Source: Areca catechu (taxonomy: Eukaryota; Streptophyta; Magnoliopsida; Arecales; Arecaceae). Taken from it: a DNA stretch of 64,000 bases. The translations under genes were made by a program, and so were the position numbers. The notes under the pieces were generated by a model that was not told the DNA's origin, ran no database searches, and saw only the letters and a list, made by a program, of their open reading frames with translations. Shown here piece after piece: positions 34,482 to 45,780 of this stretch. The stretch spans positions 43,546,949 to 43,610,948 of the forward strand of contig CM038052.1 of NCBI GenBank assembly GCA_021397845.1, given 5' to 3'. The first letter of the stretch is position 1. Each line of letters starts with the position of its first letter.

Positions 34482-36214
34482 TCAAGTTAAAACTTTAGGT
34501 ACCCAAGTCATCTTGGATCCTTTAGGGTTAGTCAAATTGGTTCCTTTTGGAACCCAAATCTTTCCAAAGGTATTTAATTTTCTTTTATTACAAATATATG
34601 ATTTATGTCCTAACTTACCACATGCATAGCAGGTAATATTAGAAGATGCAGGTATGAAAAAGTTTTTGTAAAGTTTTTGCTGATTGTGTGGCTTAAATCC
34701 AAGTTCAGTTTTGTTAAACACTGCATGTTGACTATTTAAAAGCATGCTTAATTTTTCTGAATTAAAAGTAAACTTTTCTACAAAAGGTTTTACTTTTTCT
34801 AACTCTTCTTTGTAATTCTTGTTTTGAAGCAACAGTTCTTTGTTTTGTTTTTCAATTTTCTCATTAGTTTTAAGACTTCTATTATTTTTCAAAGAATCGT
34901 TTTCTTTTAAAAGATTATCCTTATCATTTTTCAATGTCTTTACATGTTCAATTAATTTCTTGTTTTCTTGAATTAAAACTTCAATTTCAGTTGAAAACTT
35001 TTCTGAATTTTTGGTAAGCTCAAGATTTAGCTTTCTTAATTTCTTATTTTTCAGTTTTAACTTTTCATATTCCATAACTAAATCATCAAAAGCATCATGC
35101 AATTCATTGAAGGTAAATTCAACTTCAGGTTCAGGATTTACCTCATTATCTTCATTGGCCATGAAACACAGGTTGGCGACTACCTGCTGCTCTTCATCAC
35201 TGCTGGAGTCCTCACTCTCACTCCAGGTAGCCATCATGGCTTTCTTTCTCAACATCCTTCGACTCTTTTTAAGCAAAGGGCAATCCGTTTTATAATGACC
35301 AGGCTTCTTGCACTCGAAGCAGATGGGTGGATCCCTTTCTTTTTCTTTCTCTTTTTCTTTATTGTGATCACCTTTTTGTGGCCTTTTCTTGTAGAAGCCC
35401 TTCTTCTTTCTCATGAATCTTTTGAATTTCCTTGTAATGAGGGCTGTCTCATCATCATCAGCTTCTTCTTCTGATTCATCACTTGACTCTTCCTTTGTAG
35501 TGGACTTGAAGGTTATGGCTTTCTTTTTCTTGTCATTGTCCACTGTCTTCTGCTTTAGTGAAAGCTCGTAAGTCATCAGTGATCCAAGAAGCTGCTCAAG
35601 AGGTAGAGTATTGACATCCTTGGCTTCTTCTATGGCTATTACTTTCGCATCCCATGAAGCCGGAAGAGACCTGAGAAGTTTGTTAACCAGTTCACCATTA
35701 GATATATTTTTTTCCAAACTCCTCATACTATTTACTATATTTGTAAATCTAGTATACATTTCACTGATACTTTCAGTTGGTTCCATCTTGAACATCTCAT
35801 ATGTATGAATGAGCATGTTCACCTTTGTGGTCTTCACTTGGTGTGTACCCTCATGGGTAACCTCAAGTGTATCCCAAATTTCTTTGGCGTAAATACAATT
35901 TGATATTCTGTTGAATTCACTAGGGTCAAGTGCACAGAATAGCAAATTCATCGCCTTAGCATTTAACTCAGCTTGTTTGATATCATTGTCGTCCCATTCT
36001 TCTTCAAATTTTGGGATGATAATGCCATTAACCAAGTGAGTGGGCTGATGAGGCCCTTTAGTAATTACTCTCCATATATGATAATCTACAGCTTGTAAAT
36101 AATATATGATACTAGCTTGTTAATATGTTTTCCAATATGTGTTGTGCCATTAAAGAAAGGAGGGCGATTTGATGCTTGTCCTTCAACTACACCCATTCCA
36201 ATTGGGGCAGCCAT
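34482..36214 (-). pseudogene. Copia-B gag
   Basis: The initiator is ATG at 36214-36212 (MAAPIGMGVVEGQASNRPPF). A frameshift between about 36130 and 36100 separates it from the 517-codon frame ending at 34482. The main frame has the UBN2-type Gag core (AKEIWDTLEVTHEGTHQVK, SISEMYTRFTNIVNSM), two zinc knuckles (CFECKKPGHYKTDC; CYACGKLGHKSYIC) separated by a long Lys/Glu/Asn-rich coiled coil (about residues 300-440), and a basic/acidic linker before it. Two knuckles flanking a long coiled coil fit SIRE-type Gag. Gag builds the particle and binds element RNA. Confidence 0.88.
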
Positions 36215-36257
36215 GATCTTTCACTCAAGATCGTTGGACCTACAAGAGAGTACTGGA

Positions 36258-36269
36258 GCTCTGATACCA
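36258..36269 (-). promoter_or_regulatory. Primer binding site of Copia-B (initiator tRNA-Met)
   Basis: GCTCTGATACCA on the plus strand is TGGTATCAGAGC on the sense strand, the exact 12-base complement of the plant initiator tRNA-Met 3' end, two bases inside the 5' LTR. Confidence 0.95.
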
Positions 36270-36271
36270 CT

Positions 36272-37713
36272 TGTTGCCCAGATATGGTGCCCAAGAGGGG
36301 GGGTGAATTGGGTATTTTAAAAATTAAAGCAATATATGTGCTATCAAGTTCAAAGGTGAAGAGTGATAGTGCTCAAGTAATTGTGCAACGGAAGCAATGA
36401 AATAAAACAACAATTAAAGAGCAAAAGAAGATAAAGAGTAAAGCAATGTAAACACACAAGAAGTATAGTGGTTCGGTGCACCTAGCACCTACATCCACTC
36501 CCCAAGCTCCACTTGAGAATTTCCACTATAATCTTTAGATTACAGCCGACTTGTTTTACCAGGCTGACAAGTCAAAACCTTACACACTTGTTTTGGCTTC
36601 GAGCTTACAAGCAACCCTAGTTGGTTTTATCAATTGGCTCACCAACAAACCTCACACACTTGTTTTGGCTTCGGGCTTACAAGCAACCCTAGTTGGTTTT
36701 ATCAATTGGCTCACCAACAAACCTCACACTAGTTTCAAATTCCCTTGAAACTAGCCTAAGACAAAAAGAATATGAATACAATGAATAAAACAAGACAAAC
36801 TCCTTTTGAGCAAAAAGTAATTCGATGTAGCTCTTGATGGAGACTCTTCAAGCCTTTCTCTTGGAATCTTTGGACCTCACTAAATGCCAAATACTTGAAA
36901 GTTGGATTCCTCAAAGATGGAAAGCTTTTGGCTAAGTAATCTCTTGGTTTTCTCACTCTTTTTGGCTTGGAATTGATTGAAGGCTTTGTACTTTCACTCT
37001 AAACTTTTTCACTTTGTCTCCTTGTCTTTTTTGAAGTTTGGTGGAGGTTAAATACCTCATTCAAGCTGAAACAACTCCATAAGACCGTTAGAATAAAAAA
37101 TATGGCCGTTTATGGCCGTTAGAAATCAAATCAAAAGTTTAGAAAAACTAGCCGTTATGCCATGAGTCGACCTCATGAGTCGACCTCCAGTTTATCTTAG
37201 GCAAAAATCCAGAAAATCATAGTTCTGCCCAGTTTGATTTCTCAGGCAATGAGTCGACCTCTGGTGTCGACCTCTGGACAGGTGTTGACCTCAGGTGTCG
37301 ACCTCTGAAGCGTGCCACTGAAATTTTGCCGTGCCGGCCTTGCTGAACTTTTCTTCTCTTCATGAGTCGACCTCTGGTGGTCGACCTTTGACAAGGTGTC
37401 GACCTCTGATGGTCAACCTCTGATCTGAAATTTTCTGAAACTCTAGAGAGGTACGTGCCATGCTTGAGTTTCTCTAAGCCTTTGTTTCTTTTGTTAATTA
37501 CTTCTTAACAAGAAGGTCCAATATGAGAAATTTGATCTTGTTTAAGGTAGAAGAGCTCTTTTCCAAAATCAGGCAAGCTTGGTTTCATCATTGTACTCTT
37601 AGTACTCTTTTTGAATAACCTAAGTCCTGAAACTTTATCTTGAGATGAAACATTAGTCCAAACATATACTCAACCTTTTGTTAATCATCAAAACTAAGGA
37701 GCCAAAGCCAACA
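36272..37713 (-). repeat. Copia-B 5' LTR, 1442 bp
   Basis: The ends are TGTTG and CAACA. Relative to the other LTR it differs by scattered substitutions and by fewer GTCGACCTC copies (37165-37415), so motif-copy change is the main length difference. Right of it, Gypsy-B LTR sequence resumes with AGTTGCCTTACCGGG. Confidence 0.9.
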
Positions 37714-38147
37714 AGTTGCCTTACCGGGACTTCAATTTCTATCCTACAAGGCCCTACGAAGCTTGCACCCCTTTTAGGGGAGTGCATTGCCAGGACACCA
37801 AATCCTGTCCAATAGTGTTGCCTTCTATATATAGGTAAGAGGAACCTCTGACCAAGGTAAGTAGCAAGCAACCCCCACTACTTAGAAAAGAGAAAAACAA
37901 ATCTCTTATTGACCCTCTTCGTGGTGGTCATCTAGGCCTCCGCAATTGAAGATTTATTTTCCTTGATCGCCAAACTAACTTGACCATCGGAGTATCCCAT
38001 CGGTACCCCGGCTCGGGCTCTCTTCCTTGCAGGATCGTTCGGCGGCCAGGAGTGTCTAGAGGCGAGGGACCCGACCTCTCCTGGAGCGGCTAACATGGCA
38101 CCGGGACCTATCGAGTCTATAGGTAGGGAGCGATCTTGGCGGCAACA
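37714..38147 (+). repeat. Gypsy-B 3' LTR remnant, last 434 bp
   Basis: It matches 17600-18121 of the 5' LTR: same TATA box (TTCTATATATAGG), same CCCCCACTACTTAGAAAAG block, same end GGCGGCAACA. The left part of this LTR was lost on the far side of Copia-B. ATAAC follows directly, completing the TSD. Confidence 0.92.
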
Positions 38148-38152
38148 ATAAC

Positions 38153-38965
38153 TTATCAGTTAGCATTTCTCTTAGATAAATTTTAATTAATGTTTCATTT
38201 GAACTTTATTTGTAGTATATTTGATCCCGTTCATAGAATAGTAAACTTTAATAACTAGTGATCGCCAATTGTGAATTGGGCTTTTATCCAAATTTATCTT
38301 ATTTCAATTATTTGAAGTCTCATCTTTCTTAATATATTATAAACCTTTTCTCTTGGCAATACCTTCGAGCCTAGCTGGTGGATATTCCAACACCATCTTA
38401 CCTTTTTTTTTTTTTTTTTTTCACAAGTTTCCGAATATATGATCCTATTTCATATAAATATATTGAGACTTCCCAGCTAGAAATCCTATTCATATTTAAC
38501 AAAAGCAATGTATAATATTATAAATGCCAGCTAACTAGCTAAAAATAATAGGACATCAATACACTCATCACGATAAAATCAAACTTCTATAATTTGCAAA
38601 AATCTTTATGATGGTATGGATCCGCATACTTCACAATCAAGCGCTATATAAAGATAAAAATAATATGATTCTTAAATTTCAACTTATGTCACTAGCATAA
38701 AAGGAATTTAGATCATTTAATATTTGTATAATAAACCAACGTTCATATCCCACTCATTTAATATTTGTATAATAAACCAACGTTCATATCCCACTATTTT
38801 TATAATAAATGATTCAAGCCAATGCTTAGCACCAAGCACAATGATGCTGAAGTAACCTTTGCTATATTCTCAAGAAAAGCTCAAATGACTTCAACAAAAG
38901 AATACTTGTACCTAAGATAGGAGGGTAGGCAGAGGATATTAATTAAAAAGTGCAAGACAACTCTT
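38153..38965. other. Intergenic, no gene seen
   Basis: AT-rich. It contains a 20-base T run near 38403 and an exact tandem duplication of about 42 bp (CATTTAATATTTGTATAATA plus AACCAACGTTCATATCCCACT) at about 38715-38797. Confidence 0.6.
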
Positions 38966-39160
38966 TTAAAGAAACTTGGCAAAAAAATTCGGGAGAAGAA
39001 GAGGAGGTTCCTCTTCGCAAATGAAATCGTAGTGGCCAAGCTTGGGTAACCGCGTGCATATCAAAAACATGGGTCTCCGAAACGTCATAAGACCGTCCAT
39101 GGAGACTCCCAATGATGGCAACCGAAGCTTCAGAGAATGCCCGCCATAACTATAACTGTC
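38966..39160 (-). pseudogene. Possible terminal exon or exon remnant of a host gene
   Basis: On the minus strand, a strong splice acceptor (TTTTACTATCTCAG, exon starts at 39160) opens a 64-codon frame reading SLKLRLPSLGVSMDGLMTFR and LGHYDFICEEEPPLLLPNFF, closed by a stop at 38966. Composition and splice site look like real coding sequence; it resembles none of the transposon proteins here. I do not recognise the family and found no upstream exon nearby. It may be a captured or decayed exon. Confidence 0.35.
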
Positions 39161-39620
39161 CTGAGATAGTAAAATTTTTATCACTAAATTCCAACCTACA
39201 CAATAATTCTAAATCACTAATAATGACATAAAAAACCGGGTGAAAAGTATAAAATAGATTAATCTTTACACCTCAAAGAGAAGGCCTTTTACCAAAAAAA
39301 AAGAAAAGAAGAAGGCCTTGATTTGTACCGAATCATATAGAAGACATTGGCCAATTTATTGAGAGATAGGTCAATCAAAATTTGCAATGAAAACCCAAAA
39401 TGCCTCCCTTTTTAAGAAATTTCACATGCTATAAAATCTTTTAAAAATTTTCTTAAACTGTAAAAATTCATCAAAATTTTGAATTAATATAAATGGAGAA
39501 TTACAAAATATATAGTTTGGCTTCCAAGCTTCCTCTGTAAAATGCCTCCTTTGGGTGCCCTCTAATCCTCTTTGCTTGTCAACTTCTAATAGTGCATGAA
39601 TAGGGAGTTGAATATAGCAT
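39161..39620. other. Intergenic, no gene seen
   Basis: AT-rich sequence with an A run near 39293 and no recognisable frame or repeat. Confidence 0.55.
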
Positions 39621-40233
39621 TAAGGCTGCAAATGGGTCCGGCTGACTCATGACCCGACCTGACCCAATCCATTTAAATCTGATCTAACATATTTTTAAAG
39701 ACTCGTGAATCTGGGTCGGGTCCTAAAATTAGATATGTTTTATTTTTTGGATCGGATCTAGGTTTACTGAATTTAGACCCAACCCGACCCGACCCAACCC
39801 GACTCGAATATACTAATACTATTATGATCATATTTATTTAGACTTTTAAATTATAATTTAAAATTTGTATGGAACTTATTTTTAACATAGAGATAAAATT
39901 ATAATTATTTTTATATCTTAATTTATTTTGAAAGTAATATTATTTATTATCTGTTTTATGGTTAATAATAGTTGGTTATATAATAATTAAAATATAATTA
40001 TTTATATTTTATCCGGATTATATCTAGATTTTTTAGATTAGAATCAGGTTATTTATGGACCCGATCTAATTCGAATAGTCTATTGGGTTGAAAATTTTGA
40101 TAGTGGATCTGACCCGATTCAATCTGATTTTTTAGTGAATTGGATATGAATCTAATATCAGAATCCGATCAAAAAATCAAGTTGGATCAGGATCACTCAT
40201 GATCCGATCTGACCTGATCCATTTGCACCCTTA
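39621..40233. mobile_element. hAT-like MITE or non-autonomous element, about 613 bp
   Basis: The left end reads TAAGGCTGCAAATGGGTCCG and the reverse complement of the right end reads TAAGGGTGCAAATGGATCAG. Both match the consensus start of hAT-type plant MITEs (TARGGNTGCAAATGG). The interior repeats GACCCGACC and GATCCGATC words near both ends, extending the inverted symmetry. No coding capacity. I could not settle an 8-bp TSD. Confidence 0.6.
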
Positions 40234-40895
40234 CATATAATGTATGAGCTAATGTAGTCAATCTCCACCCACATCTTTTATGCAACAGTGCATTGTTCTA
40301 ATGGACCTTTCTATTTCAGTGTGAGATTCTTGATAAATGTGAAATCCAAGGAGGACAACTTGCAATCTTTAATTCGTTGAAAACTAGAGGTAAAAGAAAT
40401 AGAAAGAACACTTACATTCAATATGATCACTTATGATCCGATCTGACCTTATCCATTTGCACCCTTACATATAATGTATGAGCTAATGTAGTCAATCTCC
40501 ACCCACATCTTTTATGCAACAGTGCATTGTTCTAATGAACCTTTCTATTTCAGTGTGAGATTCTTGATAAATGTGAAATCCAAAGAGGACAACTTGCAAT
40601 CTTTAATTCGTTGAAAACTAGAGGTAAAAGAAATAGAAAGAACACTTACATTCAATATGATCACTCATGATCCGATCTGACCTTATCCATTTGCACCCTT
40701 ACATATAATGTATGAGCTAATGTAGTCAATCTCCACCCACATCTTTTATGCAACAGTGCATTGTTCTAATGAACCTTTCTATTTCAGTGTGAGATTCTTG
40801 ATAAATGTGAAATCCAAGGAGGACAACTTGCAATCTTTAAATCGTTGAAAACTAGAGGCAGAAGAAATAGAAAGAACACTTACATTCAATATGAT
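40201..40895. repeat. Tandem triplication, 234-bp unit
   Basis: The unit begins GATCCGATCTGACC at 40201, 40435 and 40669. The copies are almost identical (GGAGGAC/AGAGGAC, CTGATCC/CTTATCC differences). Each copy contains the last ~33 bp of the MITE plus about 200 bp of flank, so the duplications came after MITE insertion. Confidence 0.92.
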
Positions 40896-42402
40896 GTCAG
40901 TTTGCTTTTTAACTTTGACCACTGTTAGAGTCCATCCTGAGATACCCCACAATATTGGAAGGTTGGAAAATTAAATAGATAGGGCAAAGTCAGTATGCAA
41001 TTAAAACACAACCACTTTCTTTCAGATTTTCCTGGCATTAGGAGTTTGAATATTGAAAGTTGACAGCTTAGTCATCCATGCCTTGTAGTCACTATCTAAG
41101 AAGGTCAATTCTTGATCTACTCCTTGACAAGCTATGTTTTTGTAGGAATTACATTAAAATATGAATGCAAGAGAGCAGAATAGATTACAAATTAGACTCT
41201 TGCCGGCTTAATGACTACGATCAATATAATTCAAATGGTTTTTTTTTTTTTTTCATTTTTATCATCCAACATATTTTATAAATTCAAGATTAGCTACATC
41301 ATGAATTTAATGCTTCGTTTACTAATGAAAGGGCTCCATAACAGGGCCCTACATGAAGTGCAATTAGGTCAGAATCCATGAAAAAAAGGTGCAGTTCATG
41401 ATGCATGGAGAATTCAACTTCCCTTTCTTTTTCCTTTCATATTTTGAGCTTTAGACCACTGGCTTTTGAGATAGGAAAAGGCCATCCATGAGTCATACTT
41501 TTATGTTAGATACTTGAATGCAAGTTCCATGCTGTTAGAAGTATTCCTGCAAGGGCCAATTATTTATATTCCAACATGTACTTCTTAGCAGCTTCCAAGA
41601 ATCAGTCCTGAAAAATTAATATAGACTAATTGAAAGGACCCGGTCAACTTTACAGGTAGCTCAAACAAGTAGGATCAGATTGACAATTTAAACAGCCCAT
41701 ATTCTGTTTCCTTCTAGCTGAGGCTTCTCTTGGTGGTCATCTCCCTATTTTAACAAAGCAATTCAAACGTATGAGGAACAAGAATAGATGCTAGAGACCA
41801 GGCTTCGACATTGGCTTTCTTTTATACATTATTTCTTGTATATGGTTTTGATCCAGTTGGAATTACTACAAGAGCTCAGCTGATGCCTTTTTCTTGTTGG
41901 TTTGTTCTTGTATTCTTCTACCTCCACCAATCCTCTCAGATTATACATGCTACCCAATGTTATGAGTTGAAATATCACGACTGAAGAACTAGAGAGAGTT
42001 TAGCCAATTTTACGAGGATCAAGTGCACATGGTCTAAAGTAGTCTCCAAATAGCTAGATTTTTTGATGAATTAGAGCTTAATCAGCGGAATGGTTCTCAT
42101 TATTTCTATAACAAGGTTTCACTTTGCATATTGCATTAGTTAAAAAGTAGGAGGACATTTTATTGGAGTTTTAATTTGAAAAGTTTTATTTTGTAAAAGA
42201 AATAAAAAACCTTATCCCCTAAATTTTAGCTATTTAAAAGCTTTAAAACACATTTTATTTGATGCCTCTTTTGAAGAGATATGACTTTTTGAAAGAAAAT
42301 GTTAGTTTATAAAGAAATACAATGTTTTCAAAATATTATATCTTGAAATTGTGGTGTCTTCTTGGCACCTGGACAGGGACTATAAATAGATTATAAATCG
42401 GC
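40896..42402. other. Intergenic, no gene seen
   Basis: A T-rich run lies near 41240. A TATA-like GACTATAAATAG lies near 42377 just upstream of the Copia-C remnant and may be its LTR promoter, but I could not define an LTR pair. Confidence 0.5.
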
Positions 42403-43596
42403 TTGCTTTGGGGCATCCAAGACTATTTGATTTCTTTACTCTCACTAGTGCTCTATCTCCCGAAAGACTCTTTCAATCTAAGATGGAGACTATTCCTTTC
42501 TTCCTTTTTTCTAAGTTTCTTTTTTACTACTATTTTATTTTTTGAAATTGATGATGCCAATCTTGATCAGTTTGCTATATCTAAATTTTATAAATATGCC
42601 ATGATGGATTTGAAATCTACTAGTATCGAAATCCCTGAATTTCAATATCTCGTTAGAAAGGCCAAACTAACTGGTTGCAAATTATTTGAAAGTTATAAAA
42701 CTCAATCCTTAGTTGATTCTCCCTCCTTGGTTGAGCTTTTCTCATGAGTTAAGTCATAAGCAAGATGGCTTAACCCTATCAAAGATCATAAACTTTGTTA
42801 AGATTAAGGAAAAGTATTGATTTAAGAAAAATATCCAATTTGATTTTAGACCCAAGATCAATATGACCGAATCCAATCATACTCTTTTCAAATCTTAAGA
42901 AAAATTCTACAAAAAGAAAAAATACCCCTAAATCTATCAAAACAAATATCTTCATCCAAACCTCATGAAAACAAAAACCATCCAAATCAGTAGCCAAAAA
43001 CAAGGAGATTTGCTTTGTGCACAGATGGACTAATCATATGCTGAAGGGCTACTTTCATAGGAAGACTTAACCATGGAAGAAATGAGCACCTACTCATGTG
43101 AATATGGTTGAAGATGGTATTGGACCTTCTTTCAGGTTAGAGAGTCAAAATCCTTTAGTATTCCTTATATATTCTTTTTGTGATTGATGGCTTGACTCAT
43201 AAACTAATAATTATGTTTATTTTGATCATTGTTGGTTCTCCACCTCTCAAGAATCAAGGAGAGAATGTGCAGTGGTTGGGAACAATTCGATACCACAAAT
43301 GTTAGGAAGAGGCCAAGTGGACCTGAAGATGACTTCTAAAAAACCCCTTAATCCTTCACAAAATGCTATACAGCCCCAAGGTTAGGATAAATTTAATCAA
43401 TGGATCTTTTCTTGCATTTAAAGGTTATAAAATTATATTAAAATCCAATAATCTTATAATCACTCGTAACAACGAGTTTGTTAGAAAAGACTTTAAATTT
43501 GAAGACCTATTCACATTAAATATAATTCCTTGATATTCTAATAAATATCATTCATTTGTTCTAAATCTTGAATTTTCTAATATTTGGTATGGTATG
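42403..43596 (+). pseudogene. Copia-C: heavily decayed Copia gag to pre-integrase fragment
   Basis: 42403-42747 is open, ending in a Gag-like part (NLDQFAISKFYKYAMMDLKS, LVRKAKLTGCKLFESYKTQ). Further on, VNMVEDG and then GYKIILKSNNLIITRNNEFV with FEDLFTLN, and near the end NLEFSNIW, match by eye the Copia region just before integrase (KSNKFVISKNG..VGKGY..GLFKLN and LWHGRLGH). Stops and shifts are frequent. It stops at 43596, where the Gypsy-C LTR begins, so Gypsy-C inserted into it. Confidence 0.5.
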
Positions 43597-43970
43597 TGTT
43601 GCCGATCTCACCGCGGTGGCCTGTAGCTCTTGAGCTGGCACCGGTCTCGGACTCTCTCATCTCGAGATCTCCAAGCTCCCGGACTTGCAAAACAAAGTTA
43701 GAGACCCTGGCCGGGGGTTCCGGCGGGGGCACTCCAACGGTCAAGTTAAAGAGCAGTGAGATGGAACAGATCCCCCAAGGTGGGTTCCCGAAGGATTCCC
43801 GTGCTTAGAGGAGATGTAAACGAAAGAAGTGTGGGGAAGAGGGGAGTTGAAGCCCGGCTTCTTGCACTGAGTTCACCGAGCTCATGCCTGAGGACTTCTT
43901 GAGTCCTTCCAGGATCGTTCTCTTGGTGTTTTCTCCCCCTTTCGACTTACCTGTCCGCCTATTTTTACCG

Positions 43971-43981
43971 TCCCTTTTATA
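43971..43981 (-). promoter_or_regulatory. TATA box of the Gypsy-C LTR
   Basis: TCCCTTTTATA on the plus strand is TATAAAAGGGA on the element's sense strand, about 375 bp before the LTR end. Confidence 0.65.
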
Positions 43982-44374
43982 CCATCGAACTGCCTCAAGC
44001 TCACCTTCCTTTCAGGGGGCTCCCTGAGACCTCTAGACCTTCTCTCCCCCCTTCTTCTTCGGGTCCGGGAGCTAAGTGGCCGGACCACCTCATCCGTAGT
44101 GTGTCATGAAAGGGGGAAGACTGGTGAGGCTTTGGGTCGAGCGCAGGAGCTCCTTTTTTGAGGCGTTGACAGTGGGCTTCCAGCCGTTTCAAGCTCCTGT
44201 CCGCAAGGATTTCATTCCTCGGGTGCGGGGCCCCGTCTGACTGGTGTAAACGAGGTTTCGCGTGTCACTGCAGGCCATACTAGCGCCCCCTACGGGACGC
44301 GGCGCGCGCCGGCTCTAGTGGTGACCTTGCAACCCATGCCTGTGCTTCCCCGAGGCTTTGCAGAGTAGGGCTGA

Positions 44375-45780
44375 CCTCTGTCGAGGTGGACCCGTCAGGG
44401 GGCGCCACCTGGCGGAGTGGCAGAGAGAGGCTCGACTTCGGCCGAGGTGGACCCGTCTTCGGGTGCCACTTGGTGAAGGAGCAGGAGGGCCCGGCTCGAC
44501 CTCGACCGAGGTGGATCCGTCTCGAGGTGCCACCTGGCGAGGGAGTTAGGGACCGCCAGCTTCGGCCGAGGTGGACCCCTCTTGGGTGGACACCTGGCAG
44601 AGCGGCAGAGAGAGGCTAGACTTCAGCCGAGGTGGACCCATCTTCAGGTGCCAGCTGGCGAAGGAGCAGGAGGGCCTGGCTTAACCTCGGTCGAGGTGGA
44701 CCCGTCTCGGGGTGCCACCTGGCGAGGGAGCGAGGGGCCGCCAGCTTCGACCGAGATGGACCCCTCTTGGGTGGACACCTGGCGGAGCAGCAGAGAGAGG
44801 CTCGACTTCGGCTGAGGTGGACCTGTCTTCGGGTGCCAGCTAGCGAAGGAGCAGTAGGGCCTAGCTCGACCTCGACCGAGGTGTACCTGTCTCGGGGTGC
44901 CACCTGGCGAGGGAGCGAGGGGCCGCCAGCTTCGGTCAAGGTGGACCCCTCCTGGGTGGAACCTAGCGGAGCGGCAGAGAGAGGCTCGACTTCGGTCGAG
45001 GTGGACCCATCTTCGGGTGCCACCTGGCGAAGGAGCAGGAGGGCCCGGCTCGACCTCGACCAAGGTGGACCTGTCTCGGGGTGCCACCTGGCGAGGGAGC
45101 GAGGGATCGCCAGCTTCGGTCGAGGTGGACCCCTCTTGGGTGGACACCTGGCGGAGCGGCAGAGAGAAGCTCGACTTCGGCCGAGGTGAACCCGTCTTTG
45201 GGTGCCAGCTGGCGAAGGAGCAGTAGGGCCCGGCTCGACCTCGGCCGAGGTGGACCCGTCTTGGGGTGCCACCTCGCGAGGGAGCGAGGGGCTGCCAGCT
45301 TCAACCGAGGTGGACCCCTCATGGGTGGACACCTGGCGAAGCGGCAGAGAGAGGCTCGACTTCGGTCGAGGTGGACCCATCTTCGGGTGCCAGCTGGCGA
45401 AGAGTAGCAGGGCCCGGCTCGACCTCGGCCGAGGTGGACCCGTCTCGGGGTGCCACCCGGCGAGGGAGCGAGGGTCCGCTAGCTTCGTCTGAGGTGGACC
45501 CCTCCTGGGTGGACACCTGGCGGAGTGGCAGAGAGAGGCTTGACTTCGACCGAGGTGGACCCATCTTCGGGTGCTAGTTGGCGAAGGAGCAGCAGGGCCC
45601 GGCTCGACCTCGACCGAGGTGGACCCATCTTGGGGTGCCACCTGGCGAGGGAGCGAGGGGCCGCCAGCCTCGGTCGAGGTGGACCACTCCTGGGTGGACA
45701 CCTGGCAGAGCGGCAGAGAGGTGCTCGACTTCGATTGAGGTGGACCTGTCTTCGGGCGCCAGCTAGCGAAGGAGCAGGAG
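44375..45780. repeat. Minisatellite in Gypsy-C U3: 185-bp trimeric units, about 7.5 copies
   Basis: GAGGTGGACCC recurs at 44383, 44444, 44508, 44568, 44629, 44693 and so on, in a repeating 61-64-60 pattern. Each 185-bp unit is three related monomers: CTCGACTTCGGCCGAGGTGG with CTTCGGGTGCCA; CTCGACCTCGACCGAGGTGG with CTCGGGGTGCCA; and CTTCGGCCGAGGTGGACCCC with TGGGTGGACACC. CCGAGGTGG follows a partial inverted repeat. Long open frames on both strands here are a by-product of GC-rich repetition. Confidence 0.93.

Larger units (their letters stand above)
26799..37713 (-). mobile_element. Copia-B: nearly complete SIRE/Maximus-like Copia nested in Gypsy-B
   Basis: The minus-strand element has two long, very similar LTRs (36272-37713 is the 5' LTR, 26799-28270 the 3' LTR), a perfect initiator-Met primer site, gag, protease, integrase, RT, RNase H, a third ORF and a polypurine tract, about 10.9 kb in all. 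High LTR similarity marks a fairly recent insertion. The right flank is Gypsy-B LTR sequence and the left flank is the Gypsy-B antisense gene, with no TSD. The outer 16 bp expected at the 26.8-kb LTR end are absent. One deletion across that junction after insertion explains all three facts. Confidence 0.9.
16966..38152 (+). mobile_element. Gypsy-B: Tat-like Gypsy with nested Copia-B, TSD ATAAC
   Basis: The 5' LTR begins at 16971 right after ATAAC (16966-16970). The 3' LTR ends at 38147 right before ATAAC (38148-38152). Between them are a primer-site region, gag, protease, RT, two RNase H domains, integrase, a minisatellite and a minus-strand antisense gene; Copia-B (26799-37713) then interrupts it. 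Two RNase H domains and an antisense gene after integrase point to the Tat lineage. The start of the antisense gene and most of U3 of the 3' LTR are missing at the Copia-B junction. Coding regions are riddled with stops and shifts. Confidence 0.9.

Noticed and set aside
37714..37718. AGTTG as a Copia-B target-site duplication
   Set aside because: No AGTTG precedes the other LTR; the left junction has been deleted.
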